Below are positions 17,801 through 26,462 of a DNA stretch of 64,000 nucleotides, piece after piece. How positions within the stretch are numbered: position 1 is the first letter of the stretch; each line of letters begins with the position of its first letter. The DNA comes from Silanimonas lenta DSM 16282 (GTDB lineage Bacteria > Pseudomonadota > Gammaproteobacteria > Xanthomonadales > Xanthomonadaceae), in assembly GCF_000429065.1 (NCBI RefSeq), contig NZ_KE386844.1, forward strand, positions 248,001 to 312,000. Direction: 5' to 3'. The position numbers were made by a program, and so were the translations under genes. A model generated the notes under the pieces. That model saw nothing but the letters and a program-made list of their open reading frames with translations. It made no database searches and had not been told where the DNA came from.

Positions 17801-18354
17801 AGGCGGCGAAGGTGCCGGGAAGCGAGGCCCTGACCGAGGCGGTGGCCCGCTATGCCTTCAAGCTGATGGCCTACAAGGACGAGTACGAGGTGGCGCGGCT
17901 CTACACCTCGGGCGAGTTCGAGGCGCGGCTCAAGGAGCAGTTCGAGGACGGCGGCCGCCTGCGCTTCCACCTGGCCCCGCCGCTGCTGGCGAAGAAGGAT
18001 GCCCAAGGCCACCTCGTCAAGGCCGAATACGGCGCCTGGGTGTTCACCGCCTTCCGGCTGCTCAAGCGCCTCAAGTTCCTGCGTGGCACGGCGCTCGACG
18101 TCTTCGGCCATACCGCCGAGCGGAAGATGGAGCGCCGCCTGCGCGACGAGTACATCGAGACCATCCGCGGGCTCCTGCCCACGCTCTCGCCGGAGAACCA
18201 CGCGCTGGCGGTCGAGATCGCCGAGGTGCCGGAGCAGATCCGCGGCTTTGGCCATGTCAAGGAGGCGCACGTGGCGAAGGCCGAGAAGCAGCGCGCCGAA
18301 CTGCTGCGGCGCTGGGCCAGGCCGGGCATCGCCCTCAGCGTGACGGAGGCCTGA
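14806..18354 (+). CDS. iorAB: Indolepyruvate ferredoxin oxidoreductase, fused alpha-beta form
   Basis: A 1182-residue single-chain 2-oxoacid:ferredoxin oxidoreductase that would decarboxylate aryl pyruvates to aryl-acetyl-CoA, passing electrons to ferredoxin. Visible parts in order are a pyrimidine-binding thiamine diphosphate domain (with GYRGSPLGG and INEDLGATMVWGSQQ), a TPP-binding domain (CSGCPHNTS, GGEGATWCG), a ferredoxin-like cluster site (C652-x2-C-x2-C-x5-C664), the gamma-type domain starting GVGGTGVVTIGALLGMA, and a C-terminal extension typical of proteobacterial fused enzymes. The ATG at 14806 is preferred over one 21 bases upstream because GAGGGG lies at proper distance. It is monocistronic and overlaps the 3' end of the convergent binding-protein gene by 20 bases. 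Confidence 0.92.
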   Translation: MSAVLPTATDRSTAIVDGGYTLDHKYTRTEGRIYLSGVQALVRLPLMQQMRDRAAGLNTAGFISGYRGSPLGGFDLELWKARKHLAASGIHFQPGINEDLGATMVWGSQQTNLWPGAKYDGVFGMWYGKGPGVDRCGDVFKHGNAAGTSRHGGVLVLAADDHACRSSTLPHGSEGEFVSAMMPVLNPAGVQDILDMGLLGWAMSRYTGRWVGFKTIAETVESSASVNVNPHQLDIVIPTDLELPPGGLNIRWPDPPLEQEMRLHQYAVKAAHAFARANKLDKIIYDSPKARLGIVTTGKSYLDVLQALEYLGIDHKDAQDIGIRVYKVGMTWPLEPQGIRAFARGLEDIVVVEEKHAFIEAQMKEQFYNFDFGLDNGRRPSIVGKYDENGEWILPSTSELTPARIARVIARRLQRFFTSEAIEARLKWIAEKEQELALPRPLFPRVPTYCSGCPHNTSTQVPEGHRALGGIGCHYMVTWMDRRTDTFTQMGGEGATWCGQAPFVETPHVFQNLGDGTYFHSGSLAIRQAVSARVNITYKILYNDAVAMTGGQPVDGTLTVPDIARQMRAEGIQTIVVVSDDIEKWSDPSIFPDGVQFFDRSELESVQKRLAQVKGVSILIYDQTCAAEKRRRRKRKLMVDPPKRVVINSLVCEGCGDCSLKSACVSVLPKETEYGRKREIDQSGCNKDFSCVKGFCPSFVTVVDAPLRRKKPKAAVDFDALPMPAFRSSLEQPWNILITGVGGTGVVTIGALLGMAAHLEGKGASVLDQTGLAQKGGAVTTHVRIGKRPAELHAVRIAAGEADLVLGCDMVVVNDYWSLSKIRADRTEVVLNTYEAMPSSFLKQPDLQFPAQAIVETVRKSLGGRAPFTVDATRLATALCGDAIATNLFMLGYAWQRGLVPVSLEALMRAIELNGAAVEMNRQAFGWGRLAALEPARVVEAAGAKTATREGMAPPLADEVLSTSLEERVARRVAFLTDYQDAAYARRYSDLVAEVRAAEAAKVPGSEALTEAVARYAFKLMAYKDEYEVARLYTSGEFEARLKEQFEDGGRLRFHLAPPLLAKKDAQGHLVKAEYGAWVFTAFRLLKRLKFLRGTALDVFGHTAERKMERRLRDEYIETIRGLLPTLSPENHALAVEIAEVPEQIRGFGHVKEAHVAKAEKQRAELLRRWARPGIALSVTEA

Positions 18355-19213
18355 GGACCTCTGCCGGCGCCGCCTCTGGCGCGGCGCAGCGCGGGAAGTC
18401 CGGAGCCATCGGGCAGGGGAAATGGCGCTCCCAGAGCGCCTTCAGCGTGCCGTCGGCCAGCATCGCCTGAATGGCGGCATCGGCGGTGGGGATGCGGGCC
18501 GAGGCGCCGCTGGCGCGGCTGAAGGCGAAGTGCACCGGCTCGCTCGGCAGCGCCAGCACCGGCTTCAGCACGCCGGCCTCGACCAGGCCCTTCCTGACCG
18601 CCAGGGCCGCCGAGAATTCGTCGGCGATCAGGCCGTCCACCCGGCCCGCACCCGCCATCCGCCACATCGCCTCGCGGTTGGGGATGAAATGCAGGCGGCG
18701 CTGGACGCCCGGTTCGGCCAGGAGGCGCGCATAGGCATCGCCGAAACGGGCGCTCCCCAGCACGGCGATGCGCAACGGGCTATCGGCGAGCGCGGCGAGT
18801 CCGGCGGGGTACCGGGAGACCGGCACGTCGGCGCGGAGATAGAGCCAGTAGCGGGCCTGGCCGACCGGACGACCGAAGGCGGCGAAGGCCTCGCGCTCCG
18901 GAGTGCGCAGCATGGGGCCGGCCACGTCGAGCCGGCCGGCGCGCAGCTCCTCGACGGCCCGCGCCGGCGTCATCTCGATCCGCTGCAGGGTGCAGCCCAT
19001 GCGCATGGCGATCGCCTGCAGAAGCTCGCGGTCATAGCCGCGAGGGGTGCCCGGCTCCGATTCCGGGGCCAGGGCGCGGTGCTCGGCATCGGCCCGCAGG
19101 ACACAGGCGCCTCCTGCCGGCGCAGCGGCCGGCAGCAGGCCGGGCAGGAACAGGGGCAGGGCTCCCGCCATGCAGGCGAGGCGGGAGCGGCGCAGTCGGC
19201 GGCTCGGGGGCAT
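18335..19213 (-). CDS. Periplasmic solute-binding protein (family 3, amino-acid type)
   Basis: A 292-residue exported binding protein. After a signal peptide (core ALPLFLPGLLPAAAPAG) comes the type II periplasmic-binding fold: GYDRELLQAIAMRMGCTL, the RLDVAGPMLRTPEREAFAAF hinge region, and DGLIADEFSA in lobe two. No permease or ATPase gene is adjacent, so it may serve a distant ABC transporter or act as a sensor input; its position next to an MCP is suggestive only. The start at 19211-19213 was chosen because GAGG precedes it by nine bases; another ATG nine bases upstream is possible. Confidence 0.82.
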   Translation of the reverse strand: MPPSRRLRRSRLACMAGALPLFLPGLLPAAAPAGGACVLRADAEHRALAPESEPGTPRGYDRELLQAIAMRMGCTLQRIEMTPARAVEELRAGRLDVAGPMLRTPEREAFAAFGRPVGQARYWLYLRADVPVSRYPAGLAALADSPLRIAVLGSARFGDAYARLLAEPGVQRRLHFIPNREAMWRMAGAGRVDGLIADEFSAALAVRKGLVEAGVLKPVLALPSEPVHFAFSRASGASARIPTADAAIQAMLADGTLKALWERHFPCPMAPDFPRCAAPEAAPAEVLRPPSR

Positions 19214-19281
19214 GCCGGGCATCCTCACATGAAAACGCCGCCCCGTGGGGCGGCGCTGCGGCGGAGGCCTGGCATGCCCAC

Positions 19282-20460
19282 TCAGAACAGCTCGATCTCG
19301 CCCTCGTTCATGCTGTTCTGGGTCACCGGCTTGTGCGGCGGCCGCTCCCACTCGCCGCGGAACTCGCGGATCCGCGCCGAGAGGCGGCGCAGGGCCATCA
19401 GCAGTTCTTCCTCGTTGCCCTCGCCGGCCTTGTTCAGCAGCTCCTGCAGGCCCATGGCCTCGCGGTTGATCGCCGAGAGCCGCTCCATGTGGGTCAGGGC
19501 CGAGCCGAGCGCCTGGGTGGCGATGTCCTCGAACTGCAGCGAGCGCACCGCCTCGCCGACGTGCTGCTCCATCGCCGAGCCGGCGCTCTGGATGTCGCGC
19601 ATGCCCTCGCTCAGGGTGCGCTGGATCTGGTCGACCTGGCGCAGCATGTTGGCCGACTCCTCCTTGGCATGCCGCGAGCGGTCGAGGTCGCGGCTGGCCA
19701 TGGTGCTCACCGTCTCGCGTACCTTGTGGATGGCTTCCTTGGAGCTGTAGGCCAGCTTGCGGATCTGTTCGTTGAAGGCCGTGCTGCGCTCGGAGAGGTT
19801 GCGCACCTCGTCGGCCACCACGGCAAAGCCGCGGCCCGCCTCGCCGGCGCGCGCCGCCTCGATGGCGGCGTTCAGGGCCAGCAGGTTGGTCTGGTCGGCG
19901 ATCGACTTCACGTCTTCCAGCAGGGCGAAGATGCCGTCGAGATGCTGGGCCATGAGGTCGATCTGGGCCACGGTGGCGCTGCTCTGGCCGCTCACTTCCT
20001 CCAGGGCCTCCACGAGGGTGCTCATCTGCGAGGCCGCCTGGTGGGCGAAGCGCTGCACGTCGACGCCGCCGCCATCGCTGCGGTCGACGATGCGGGCCAC
20101 GGCGCCGGCCTGCTCCTTGGAGCGGCGCATCATCGAATCGAAGCTCACGCCCAGCTTGGCCACGGCCTCGCGGATCAGCTCGCGGGTGCGGTTCACCTCG
20201 CCACGGGTGCCTTCGATCTCGTTGGAGACGAAGCTGCGCAGCTCGCCGAGCAGGGCGCGCTCCTCGGCGATCATCCGCGTGGCGTCCTTGCTGCGACCGC
20301 CGGTGGCGGCGAGCCAGCCCACCCCCGCCACCCAGGCCGCCAGCGTCACCAGCAGCAGCGCCCACTCCAGCGCAGGGGCGGCACCCGAGGCCTTCGCAAG
20401 GATCAGCAGGAGCGAGAGCACGAGGGGCGCGGCGACGAATTTGAGCAGGCGCTGGATCAT
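19282..20460 (-). CDS. Methyl-accepting chemotaxis protein without periplasmic sensor
   Basis: A 392-residue receptor-like protein: two membrane helices near the N-terminus (~residues 8-50) with almost no periplasmic loop, a helical segment, then the signalling hairpin ([18 protein letters not shown], with tip near 200-215) that docks CheA and CheW. It lacks HAMP and Cache modules, so it probably senses an internal or membrane state. It ends NEGEIELF, a tail like that of CheD in this cluster. Start: the ATG at 20458-20460 has AAGGA upstream, better than the TTG 15 bases earlier. A sigma-28-type promoter lies just upstream, so it is probably expressed late in the flagellar cascade. Confidence 0.88.
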   Translation of the reverse strand: MIQRLLKFVAAPLVLSLLLILAKASGAAPALEWALLLVTLAAWVAGVGWLAATGGRSKDATRMIAEERALLGELRSFVSNEIEGTRGEVNRTRELIREAVAKLGVSFDSMMRRSKEQAGAVARIVDRSDGGGVDVQRFAHQAASQMSTLVEALEEVSGQSSATVAQIDLMAQHLDGIFALLEDVKSIADQTNLLALNAAIEAARAGEAGRGFAVVADEVRNLSERSTAFNEQIRKLAYSSKEAIHKVRETVSTMASRDLDRSRHAKEESANMLRQVDQIQRTLSEGMRDIQSAGSAMEQHVGEAVRSLQFEDIATQALGSALTHMERLSAINREAMGLQELLNKAGEGNEEELLMALRRLSARIREFRGEWERPPHKPVTQNSMNEGEIELF

Positions 20461-20487
20461 GGCGGTTTCCTTCAACTCTCCCCGGCG

Positions 20488-20514
20488 GTATCGGCGCCTG
20501 GCCGGGGTTCTTTA
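20488..20514 (-). promoter_or_regulatory. Sigma-28 (FliA) type promoter before the MCP gene
   Basis: Read on the minus strand: TAAAGAAC (20514-20507), an 11-base spacer, then GCCGATAC (20495-20488). This matches the flagellar sigma-28 consensus TAAAG-N(13-15)-GCCGATAA at all key positions. Transcription would start about 20 bases before the MCP ATG, downstream of cheB. FliA itself is encoded in this window. Confidence 0.75.
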
Positions 20515-20567
20515 ACGTCTTTCTCAGGTGCGGAGAGGGGTATCGGGCCCCTGCAAGCGGCGTGCCG

Positions 20568-21614
20568 TCAGGCGTTGCGGGCCAGCTCCAGGAGCCGTGG
20601 CGCGATCCGCTCGAGCGGCAGCACCTCGTCGGCGGCACCGAGGCGGTAGGCGGTGCCGGGCATGCCCCAGACCACCGAGGTGGCCTCGTCCTGGACCACC
20701 GTGCGGATCCCGGCCTGGCGCAGGGCGAGCAGCTCGCGGCTGCCGTCGTCGCCCATGCCGGTGAGCAGGGCGGCCACGCAGTTGGTGCCGCAGGCCTTGA
20801 GCACGGAATCGAACATCACCCCCACCGAGGGCTTGTGGCGGTTCACCGGTTCGCCGTCGCTCACCCGGCAGCGCCAGCGGGCGCCATCGCGCACCACCTC
20901 GAGATGTTTCCCGCCCGGGGCCACATAGGCATGGCCGGCGAGGATCGGCGCGCCGTCCTCGGCCTGCATCACCACCATGGCCGAATGCCGGTTGAGGCGT
21001 TCGGCGAAGGGCCGGCTGAACTCGGCCGGGATGTGCTGGGTGATGACGGTGGCCGGGGCGTCCGGCGGCATCATCTCCAGCACCACGCGCAGGGCCTCGG
21101 TGCCACCGGCCGAGGCGCCGATGGCGATCAGCTTGTCGGTGGTGCGGAAGGCCATGGCAGTGGCCGGGGCCGCGGCCACCGGCCTGGGAACGGCCTGCGG
21201 CGGGCGGGTGATGATCCGCGCCTTGGCCGCCATCTTCACCTTCTCGCACAGGATCGGGCCGTAGGCGGTGAGGCCCTTGGCCACGTCGAGCTTGGGCTTG
21301 GTGACGAAATCGATGGCCCCGAGCTCGAGGGCCTTCAGGGTCACGTCGGCCCCGGCCTCGGTGAGGCTGGAGACCATCACCACCGGCAGCGGATGCAGGC
21401 GCATCAGGTTGGCGAGGAACTGCAGGCCGTCCATGCGCGGCATCTCGACGTCCAGCGTGAGCACGTCGGGCTTGAGCTGCTTGATCTTCTCGCGGGCGAT
21501 CAGCGGGTCGGGCGCCACGCCCACCACCTCGATCTCGGGATCCTTCGACAGGATCTCGGTGAGCAGCTGCCGCACCAGGGCGGAGTCGTCGATGATCAGG
21601 ACCTTGACGGGCAT
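20568..21614 (-). CDS. cheB: Chemotaxis protein-glutamate methylesterase/deamidase CheB
   Basis: A 348-residue response regulator-enzyme that removes methyl groups from, and deamidates, receptor glutamates to reset sensitivity. The receiver has the D9-D10 acidic pair and phosphoacceptor D55 ([12 protein letters not shown]). The methylesterase domain carries the nucleophile Ser in [11 protein letters not shown], the catalytic His in TQHIPAEFS and a final Asp in [10 protein letters not shown]. The linker is ~45 residues. The start is fixed by a one-base overlap with the cheD stop (TGATG), giving coupled translation. It is the last gene of the cheA-MCP-cheW-MCP-cheR-cheD-cheB run. Confidence 0.96.
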   Translation of the reverse strand: MPVKVLIIDDSALVRQLLTEILSKDPEIEVVGVAPDPLIAREKIKQLKPDVLTLDVEMPRMDGLQFLANLMRLHPLPVVMVSSLTEAGADVTLKALELGAIDFVTKPKLDVAKGLTAYGPILCEKVKMAAKARIITRPPQAVPRPVAAAPATAMAFRTTDKLIAIGASAGGTEALRVVLEMMPPDAPATVITQHIPAEFSRPFAERLNRHSAMVVMQAEDGAPILAGHAYVAPGGKHLEVVRDGARWRCRVSDGEPVNRHKPSVGVMFDSVLKACGTNCVAALLTGMGDDGSRELLALRQAGIRTVVQDEATSVVWGMPGTAYRLGAADEVLPLERIAPRLLELARNA

Positions 21615-22240
21615 CAGAAGAGCTCCACGGAGCCGGCGATCGGCGTCTGCCGCAGCCGCTCCTTGTAGGCGGTTTCCTCGGCGGCCACGGCATCGTCGTG
21701 CGCGTGCGGCAGGAGCTTCACCATGGCCTTGCCGGTAGTGGGGAAGTAACAGATCTTGCGCGGGTGGATGCCGCCCAGGTCCTTGGCCACGACGTTGATC
21801 TTCTCCTCGCGCAGGAACTCGGAGACGAACTGGGCATTGCGCGTGCCCACCGGCGTGGAGGTGAAACTCTTGAGTACGTTGCCGCCGCCGAACACCTTGG
21901 CCTCGAAGCGCTCGCGCCGCGCCCCGGCCTTGATCAGTTCGTTGATCAGGAGCTCCATCGCGTGCAGGCCGTAGCGCGCCGGTGCGCCATCGCTGGTATC
22001 GCCATCGGGCAGCATGAAATGGTTGATGCCCCCTACCGCGACCACCGGATCGCGGATGCAGGCGGCCACGCAGGAGCCGAGCACGGTCATCAGCCCCACC
22101 GGCTGGTCGGTGACGAAGTACTCCGCCGGCAGGATCTTGATGACATCGGCATTGAGCTGGGCGTCGCGGTAGACGAGCGGCGAGGCGCGCGAACGCGCCG
22201 AGGCCTCGGCATCCAGAGCACGGGCGGCGCGGATCTTCAT
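21614..22240 (-). CDS. cheD: Chemoreceptor glutamine deamidase CheD
   Basis: CheD deamidates receptor glutamines to glutamates and, in several bacteria, tunes CheA or CheC. The 208-residue protein has the catalytic Cys57 in LGSCVAAC and His74 in GGINHFMLP. The core is preceded by a ~30-residue extension, and the C-terminus runs ~30 residues past the fold to end in GSVELF. That ending resembles the tail of the MCP encoded after cheB. The gene overlaps cheR (ATGA) and cheB (TGATG), so all three are translated together. Confidence 0.94.
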   Translation of the reverse strand: MKIRAARALDAEASARSRASPLVYRDAQLNADVIKILPAEYFVTDQPVGLMTVLGSCVAACIRDPVVAVGGINHFMLPDGDTSDGAPARYGLHAMELLINELIKAGARRERFEAKVFGGGNVLKSFTSTPVGTRNAQFVSEFLREEKINVVAKDLGGIHPRKICYFPTTGKAMVKLLPHAHDDAVAAEETAYKERLRQTPIAGSVELF

Positions 22241-23082
22241 CCGGCAACTCCGGCACGGCGGTACAGCGAGCGGCCACAGGGCACCACGATGTCGGCGGCA
22301 TGCATGTAGTTCTCGGAATGCCCGGTGTAGAGCAAGCTATCTGGGCCCATTTTCTGCACCAACCGAGCGAGGATCTCGCGCTGGGTGGGCTTGTCGAAAT
22401 AGATCATCACATTGCGGCAGAAGATCGCCGCGAAGGTCGGGGTCTTGGGATAGCTCACATCCAGCAGGTTGAGCGGAGCGAACTCCACCAGCTCGCGCAG
22501 CGCCGGTTTCACCCGCACCAGGCCCTCGTTGGCCCCGGTGCCGCGCAGGAAGAAGCGCTTCTTGCGCTCCTCGGAAAGACTGGCCACGCGGTCGATGGGA
22601 TAGATGCCGCGCGCGCCGGTCTCCAACACCTGGGTATCGACATCGGTGGCCCAGAGCCGTACCGGGGGCTTCATCGAACCCCAAACCTCGCAGGCGGTGA
22701 TCAGGATGGAATAGGGCTCCTCGCCGGTGGAGGCGGCACAGCACCATAGATCGACCTGCCCACCGCGGGCCTTCAGCTTCGCAAGCTGCTCGGCCAGCAC
22801 CTCGAAATGGTGGCTTTCGCGGAAGAAGCTGGTGAGGTTGGTGGTGAGCGCGTTGGTGAACTGCTGCCACTCCTCGTCTTCCTCGGGCCGGGACTCGAGG
22901 TAGGCGAGGTAATCGGCGAAGCGGGGCAGGCCCAGCGCCCGCAGCCGGCGGCTGAGCCGGCTGTAGACCATGTCGCGCTTGCTGTCGGTGAGCGCGATGC
23001 CGACGCGGCGGCGGATCAGCTCGCAGACCCGCCTGAAGTCGCGATCGGTGTAATCGAAGTCCCGCTGCACGAGGCCGGCCAC
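22237..23082 (-). CDS. cheR: Chemotaxis protein methyltransferase CheR
   Basis: A 281-residue S-adenosylmethionine-dependent enzyme that methylates receptor glutamates. It shows the all-helical N-terminal domain (~residues 1-90), the SAM motif [13 protein letters not shown], the acidic loop [10 protein letters not shown], and [10 protein letters not shown] near the active site, all typical. Length is standard. It overlaps cheD by four bases and sits three bases after the MCP stop, within the second chemosensory operon. No C-terminal pentapeptide tether was seen on the two large MCPs, so methylation here may not rely on tethering (inference). Confidence 0.96.
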   Translation of the reverse strand: MAGLVQRDFDYTDRDFRRVCELIRRRVGIALTDSKRDMVYSRLSRRLRALGLPRFADYLAYLESRPEEDEEWQQFTNALTTNLTSFFRESHHFEVLAEQLAKLKARGGQVDLWCCAASTGEEPYSILITACEVWGSMKPPVRLWATDVDTQVLETGARGIYPIDRVASLSEERKKRFFLRGTGANEGLVRVKPALRELVEFAPLNLLDVSYPKTPTFAAIFCRNVMIYFDKPTQREILARLVQKMGPDSLLYTGHSENYMHAADIVVPCGRSLYRRAGVAG

Positions 23083-23085
23083 GGC

Positions 23086-25932
23086 TCAGCCCCCATCGCC
23101 ATCCTGTGCCAGGCGAAAGCGCGAAACCATACCGACCAAGGCCACGGCCTGATCCTCCATCGAGCGTGCGGCGGCGCTGGCTTCCTCCACCAGGGCGGCA
23201 TTCTGCTGAGTGGATTCGTCGATGGCGAGCACGCTCTGGCTGACCTGCTCGATGCCCCGGCTCTGTTCCGCCGAGGCCGCCGAAATCTCGCCGATCAGGT
23301 CGGTGACACGGCGCACCGAGGCCACCACCTCACCCATGGTGCTGCCGGCCTTGCCGGCGACGGCAGCACCCCCGGCGATCCTGCGGTTCGATTCCTCGAT
23401 GATGTGGCGGATCTGCTTGCTCGCCTCGGCCGTGCGCTGGGCCAGCGAGCGCACTTCGCCTGCCACCACCGAGAAGCCGCGGCCGGCCTCGCCGGCCCGT
23501 GCCGCCTCCACGGCCGCATTGATGGCGAGGATGTTGGTCTGGAAGGCGATGCCGTTGATGGTGCCGATGATGTCGCCGATCTGCCGGGCGCTGGCCTGGA
23601 TCTGCTGCATGGTGGCCACCACCTCGTCGACAAGACGCCCGCCCTCGGTGGCCCGGGCGGCGGTGTCGGCCGAAAGCCCGGCCGCCTGGCGCGCGGCCTC
23701 GGCGTTCTGCTTGACCGAGGCAGTGAGTTCCTCCACCGAGGCCGCGGTGCGTTCCAGGCTGGCGGCCTGCTGCTCGGTGCGGTCGGAGAGGTCCTGGTTG
23801 CCGGCGGCGATCTCGCCCGAGGCGGTGGTGATCGATTCGGCGGCCTCGCGGATGGCGGCGATCACCTCGCAGAGACGCTCGGCGCTGGCATTGGCGTCGT
23901 CGCGCATGGCGGCGAACACGCCGCGCAGTTCGGCGGTGGAGCGGTAGGCGAGATCGCCCTCGGCCAGGGCATGCAGGATGCCCTGTACCTCGGCCACGCC
24001 GGCGCGGGTGGCGGCGAGCAGCTCGTTGATCGCCGATGCCAGTTCGCGCAGGAAGCCCTGCTTGCCCTCCAGCGCCAGCGACACCGAAAGATCGCCGGCG
24101 GCCGCGGCGGCGACGATGCGCTGCACTTCCTGCTGCACGGCGAGCTCGGCGGTGCGCTCGCGCCAGGTGACGACGCTGCCACGGTAACTGCCCTCCTCGT
24201 CGAACCAGGGGCTCAGCTCGAGCAGGAACTGGCGGTCGCCGAACCGCTTCTCCAGAGTCTCCGGGCGGTTCTTCAGCCCGACCATGGAATGGAAGCGGCC
24301 GAAGTCGTAGCCCAGTACCTCGGCGGCACGGAAGCCGGGCGCGGCGGCGGCCAGCGCCGGCTCGGCCTCGGCGAGCAGCCGGGCCATGGCGCGGTTGACG
24401 TAGCGGATGGCGTGCCCGCGGTCAGTCATCATCACCGCGCTGCTGGCGGCATCGAGGGCATTGGCGATGGCCGAGGTCTCGTCCGCCAGGCGCTTCATCT
24501 CCTCGGCGGCGCGGCGTTCCACGTCCTGGCGTTCGCGCAGCCGGCTCACCATGTCGGCAAGGGCGCGGTTGAGGGCACCGATCTCGGCACGGGCCCCGGC
24601 ATCGGGCCGGGCCTCGAGATCGCCGGCCGCCACCGCGCCGGCAAAGGCCACCACCTGGCCCAGGGGCTGGGCCACCAGGCGGCGCGAAAGCCAGGCCACC
24701 GCCACCGCGATCGCCGCGGCGCCGAGCACCGAGAGCAGCACGATGCGCCAGCCCAGGGCGCGGGCATCGGCCAGCACCGCCGATTCCGGCACCTGCGCCA
24801 TCAGCCGCCAGCCGAAGGGCTCGAAGGTGCGCAGCACCACGCGGTGCGGCAGCAGCGCCACACCGCCTTCCGCATCCCAGACCGGCAGGGAAACGCTATG
24901 CACCCCATCGGCAAGGGCGAGGGCCTGGGCGAGGGGGGCGGCCGCCGGATCGGCACCCTCGCCCTGCAGGGGCTGGCCGGCCAGCACCGGGTGCGCGGCG
25001 AAGCGTGCCTCGGCGCCGCTGCCCTGCACCACCACCAGCCGGCCGCCATCGCCGAGGTCGAGCTCGCCGAGCCTGACGGCCAGCGACTCGAGGGCACGGT
25101 CATAGCGGATGCCGACCATGATGGCGCCGATCACCGCGCCTTCGTCGTCGGTGGTGCCGCTGGCCGAGAACAGCGGCTCGTAATGGGTGATGTAGTCGGT
25201 GCCATGCAGGCGCTCGCCGCCGGTATGCGGTTCGGCCTCGAGCAGCTTCCGGTAGGCCGGGTGCCCGTGATCCAGCACCTCGCCGAGCGTGCGGTTGCCT
25301 TCGGCGTCCATCAGCGAGCTTGCGACCTGGACGAAATCCTCGCCGTCGAGCACGAAGATCACCGCCGCCGCCTCGGTATTGGTGGTGAAGTCGTCGACCA
25401 CCGCGGTGTCGGTATTGATCAGGCGCTCGTCCATGCGCAGGGCCGGAGCATCGCGCTCGCCCGCGGGATGGCGTTCATCGGGATCGCGGGCGATCACGTT
25501 CTGCGGCAGGGTGCCGAGGAAGGCGCCGTACATGCGCACGGCATCCTCGTCGAGCACCTCGCGGTATACCGCAAGATTGGAGAGCACCGCATCGGTGGAA
25601 CCGGCCAGGCCCTGTTCGGCCTTGCGCGCGAGCGCCCCGGCACTGGTCTGCGAGGCCACCACCGCGATCAGGCCGAGCACCAGCACCACCACCGCCCCGG
25701 CGAGCAGACTGAGCCGTCCGCCGAGACTCAGCCGGCCATCGGCGCCCTGGAAGGCCGCCATGCCGCGCCGCAGGCCCGCGCCAGCGCGGGCGAGCAGGGG
25801 CCGCAGCCGGGCCAGGGCCGGATGCCGGGCCAGCGCGCGGCTGCCGGCGGCGAGCCGCGCGCCCAGGGCGCCCAGGCGGGAACGCAGGCGGGCGAGCAAC
25901 GCATCGCGGGCCCTGGGCGGCGTGGCGGGCAT
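23086..25932 (-). CDS. Methyl-accepting chemotaxis protein with Cache and PAS domains
   Basis: A 948-residue transmembrane chemoreceptor. In order: an Arg/Leu/Ala-rich cytoplasmic leader of ~73 residues, TM1 (~75-95), a large periplasmic Cache-type sensor (~95-390), TM2 (~395-415), HAMP (~415-470), a PAS-like segment (~500-600, with VMMTDRGHAIRYVNRAM), a second HAMP-like helix region, and the signalling hairpin ([19 protein letters not shown]). The start at 25932 is preferred over an ATG six bases upstream because GGAGG then lies six bases away. The long basic leader before TM1 is unusual. It is paralogous, especially in the C-terminal half, to the MCP beyond cheW. Confidence 0.93.
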   Translation of the reverse strand: MPATPPRARDALLARLRSRLGALGARLAAGSRALARHPALARLRPLLARAGAGLRRGMAAFQGADGRLSLGGRLSLLAGAVVVLVLGLIAVVASQTSAGALARKAEQGLAGSTDAVLSNLAVYREVLDEDAVRMYGAFLGTLPQNVIARDPDERHPAGERDAPALRMDERLINTDTAVVDDFTTNTEAAAVIFVLDGEDFVQVASSLMDAEGNRTLGEVLDHGHPAYRKLLEAEPHTGGERLHGTDYITHYEPLFSASGTTDDEGAVIGAIMVGIRYDRALESLAVRLGELDLGDGGRLVVVQGSGAEARFAAHPVLAGQPLQGEGADPAAAPLAQALALADGVHSVSLPVWDAEGGVALLPHRVVLRTFEPFGWRLMAQVPESAVLADARALGWRIVLLSVLGAAAIAVAVAWLSRRLVAQPLGQVVAFAGAVAAGDLEARPDAGARAEIGALNRALADMVSRLRERQDVERRAAEEMKRLADETSAIANALDAASSAVMMTDRGHAIRYVNRAMARLLAEAEPALAAAAPGFRAAEVLGYDFGRFHSMVGLKNRPETLEKRFGDRQFLLELSPWFDEEGSYRGSVVTWRERTAELAVQQEVQRIVAAAAAGDLSVSLALEGKQGFLRELASAINELLAATRAGVAEVQGILHALAEGDLAYRSTAELRGVFAAMRDDANASAERLCEVIAAIREAAESITTASGEIAAGNQDLSDRTEQQAASLERTAASVEELTASVKQNAEAARQAAGLSADTAARATEGGRLVDEVVATMQQIQASARQIGDIIGTINGIAFQTNILAINAAVEAARAGEAGRGFSVVAGEVRSLAQRTAEASKQIRHIIEESNRRIAGGAAVAGKAGSTMGEVVASVRRVTDLIGEISAASAEQSRGIEQVSQSVLAIDESTQQNAALVEEASAAARSMEDQAVALVGMVSRFRLAQDGDGG

Positions 25933-25953
25933 CGGCATCCTCCCCGCCCGGCC

Positions 25954-26430
25954 TCAGGCCGCCGCGGGCGCGATGCCCGTGATGTCGGCGCTCAGGATCA
26001 GCGATTCGATGTCGAGCAGGATCAGCATGCGCTCGCCGACGGTGGCGATGCCGGAGATGAAGCGGGTATCGATGATGCCGCCGAACTCCGGCGTCGGCCG
26101 GATCTGCTCGGCCTCGACCTGCACCACGTCGGAAACGCCGTCGACCACGGCGGCGATCACCTTGCCCTTGAGGTTGAGCACGATCATCACCGTGAACTCG
26201 TCGTAGGCCGCCTCGCCGAGCCGGAACTTCAGGCGCAGGTCCACCACCGGCACGATCACGCCGCGCAGGTTGATCACGCCCTTGATGTAGTCGGGCGCCT
26301 CGGGCACCCGGGTCACGGTGTCGTAACCGCGGATCTCCTGCACCGAGAGGATGTCGACGCCGTACTCCTCGTGCCCCAGCTTGAAGGCGAGGAACTCGTG
26401 GCTCGGGGCATTGCTGGTCGTGGTGCTCAT
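25954..26430 (-). CDS. cheW: Chemotaxis coupling protein CheW
   Basis: A 158-residue adaptor linking receptors to CheA. It is a single CheW domain with hallmark strands EFLAFKLGHEEYGVDILSV, GVINLRGVIVPVVDLR (the most conserved part) and VDGVSDVVQV. AAGGA lies nine bases before the ATG. It sits between two large MCP genes and downstream of a full-length cheA, so it most likely serves that second array. Confidence 0.96.
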   Translation of the reverse strand: MSTTTSNAPSHEFLAFKLGHEEYGVDILSVQEIRGYDTVTRVPEAPDYIKGVINLRGVIVPVVDLRLKFRLGEAAYDEFTVMIVLNLKGKVIAAVVDGVSDVVQVEAEQIRPTPEFGGIIDTRFISGIATVGERMLILLDIESLILSADITGIAPAAA

Positions 26431-26462
26431 GGTCGGGGTCCTTCGAGGAAGATCGGTGAGGC

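Noticed and set aside
14761-18270. Open frame of ~1170 codons opposite iorAB
   Set aside because: The plus-strand enzyme has intact TPP, Fe-S and gamma-domain motifs; the antisense product is compositionally biased with no recognisable domain.
20515-20567. AGGGG/CCCCT hairpin after cheB as a terminator
   Set aside because: Only five base pairs, no T-run, and it is partly inside the spacer before the next promoter.
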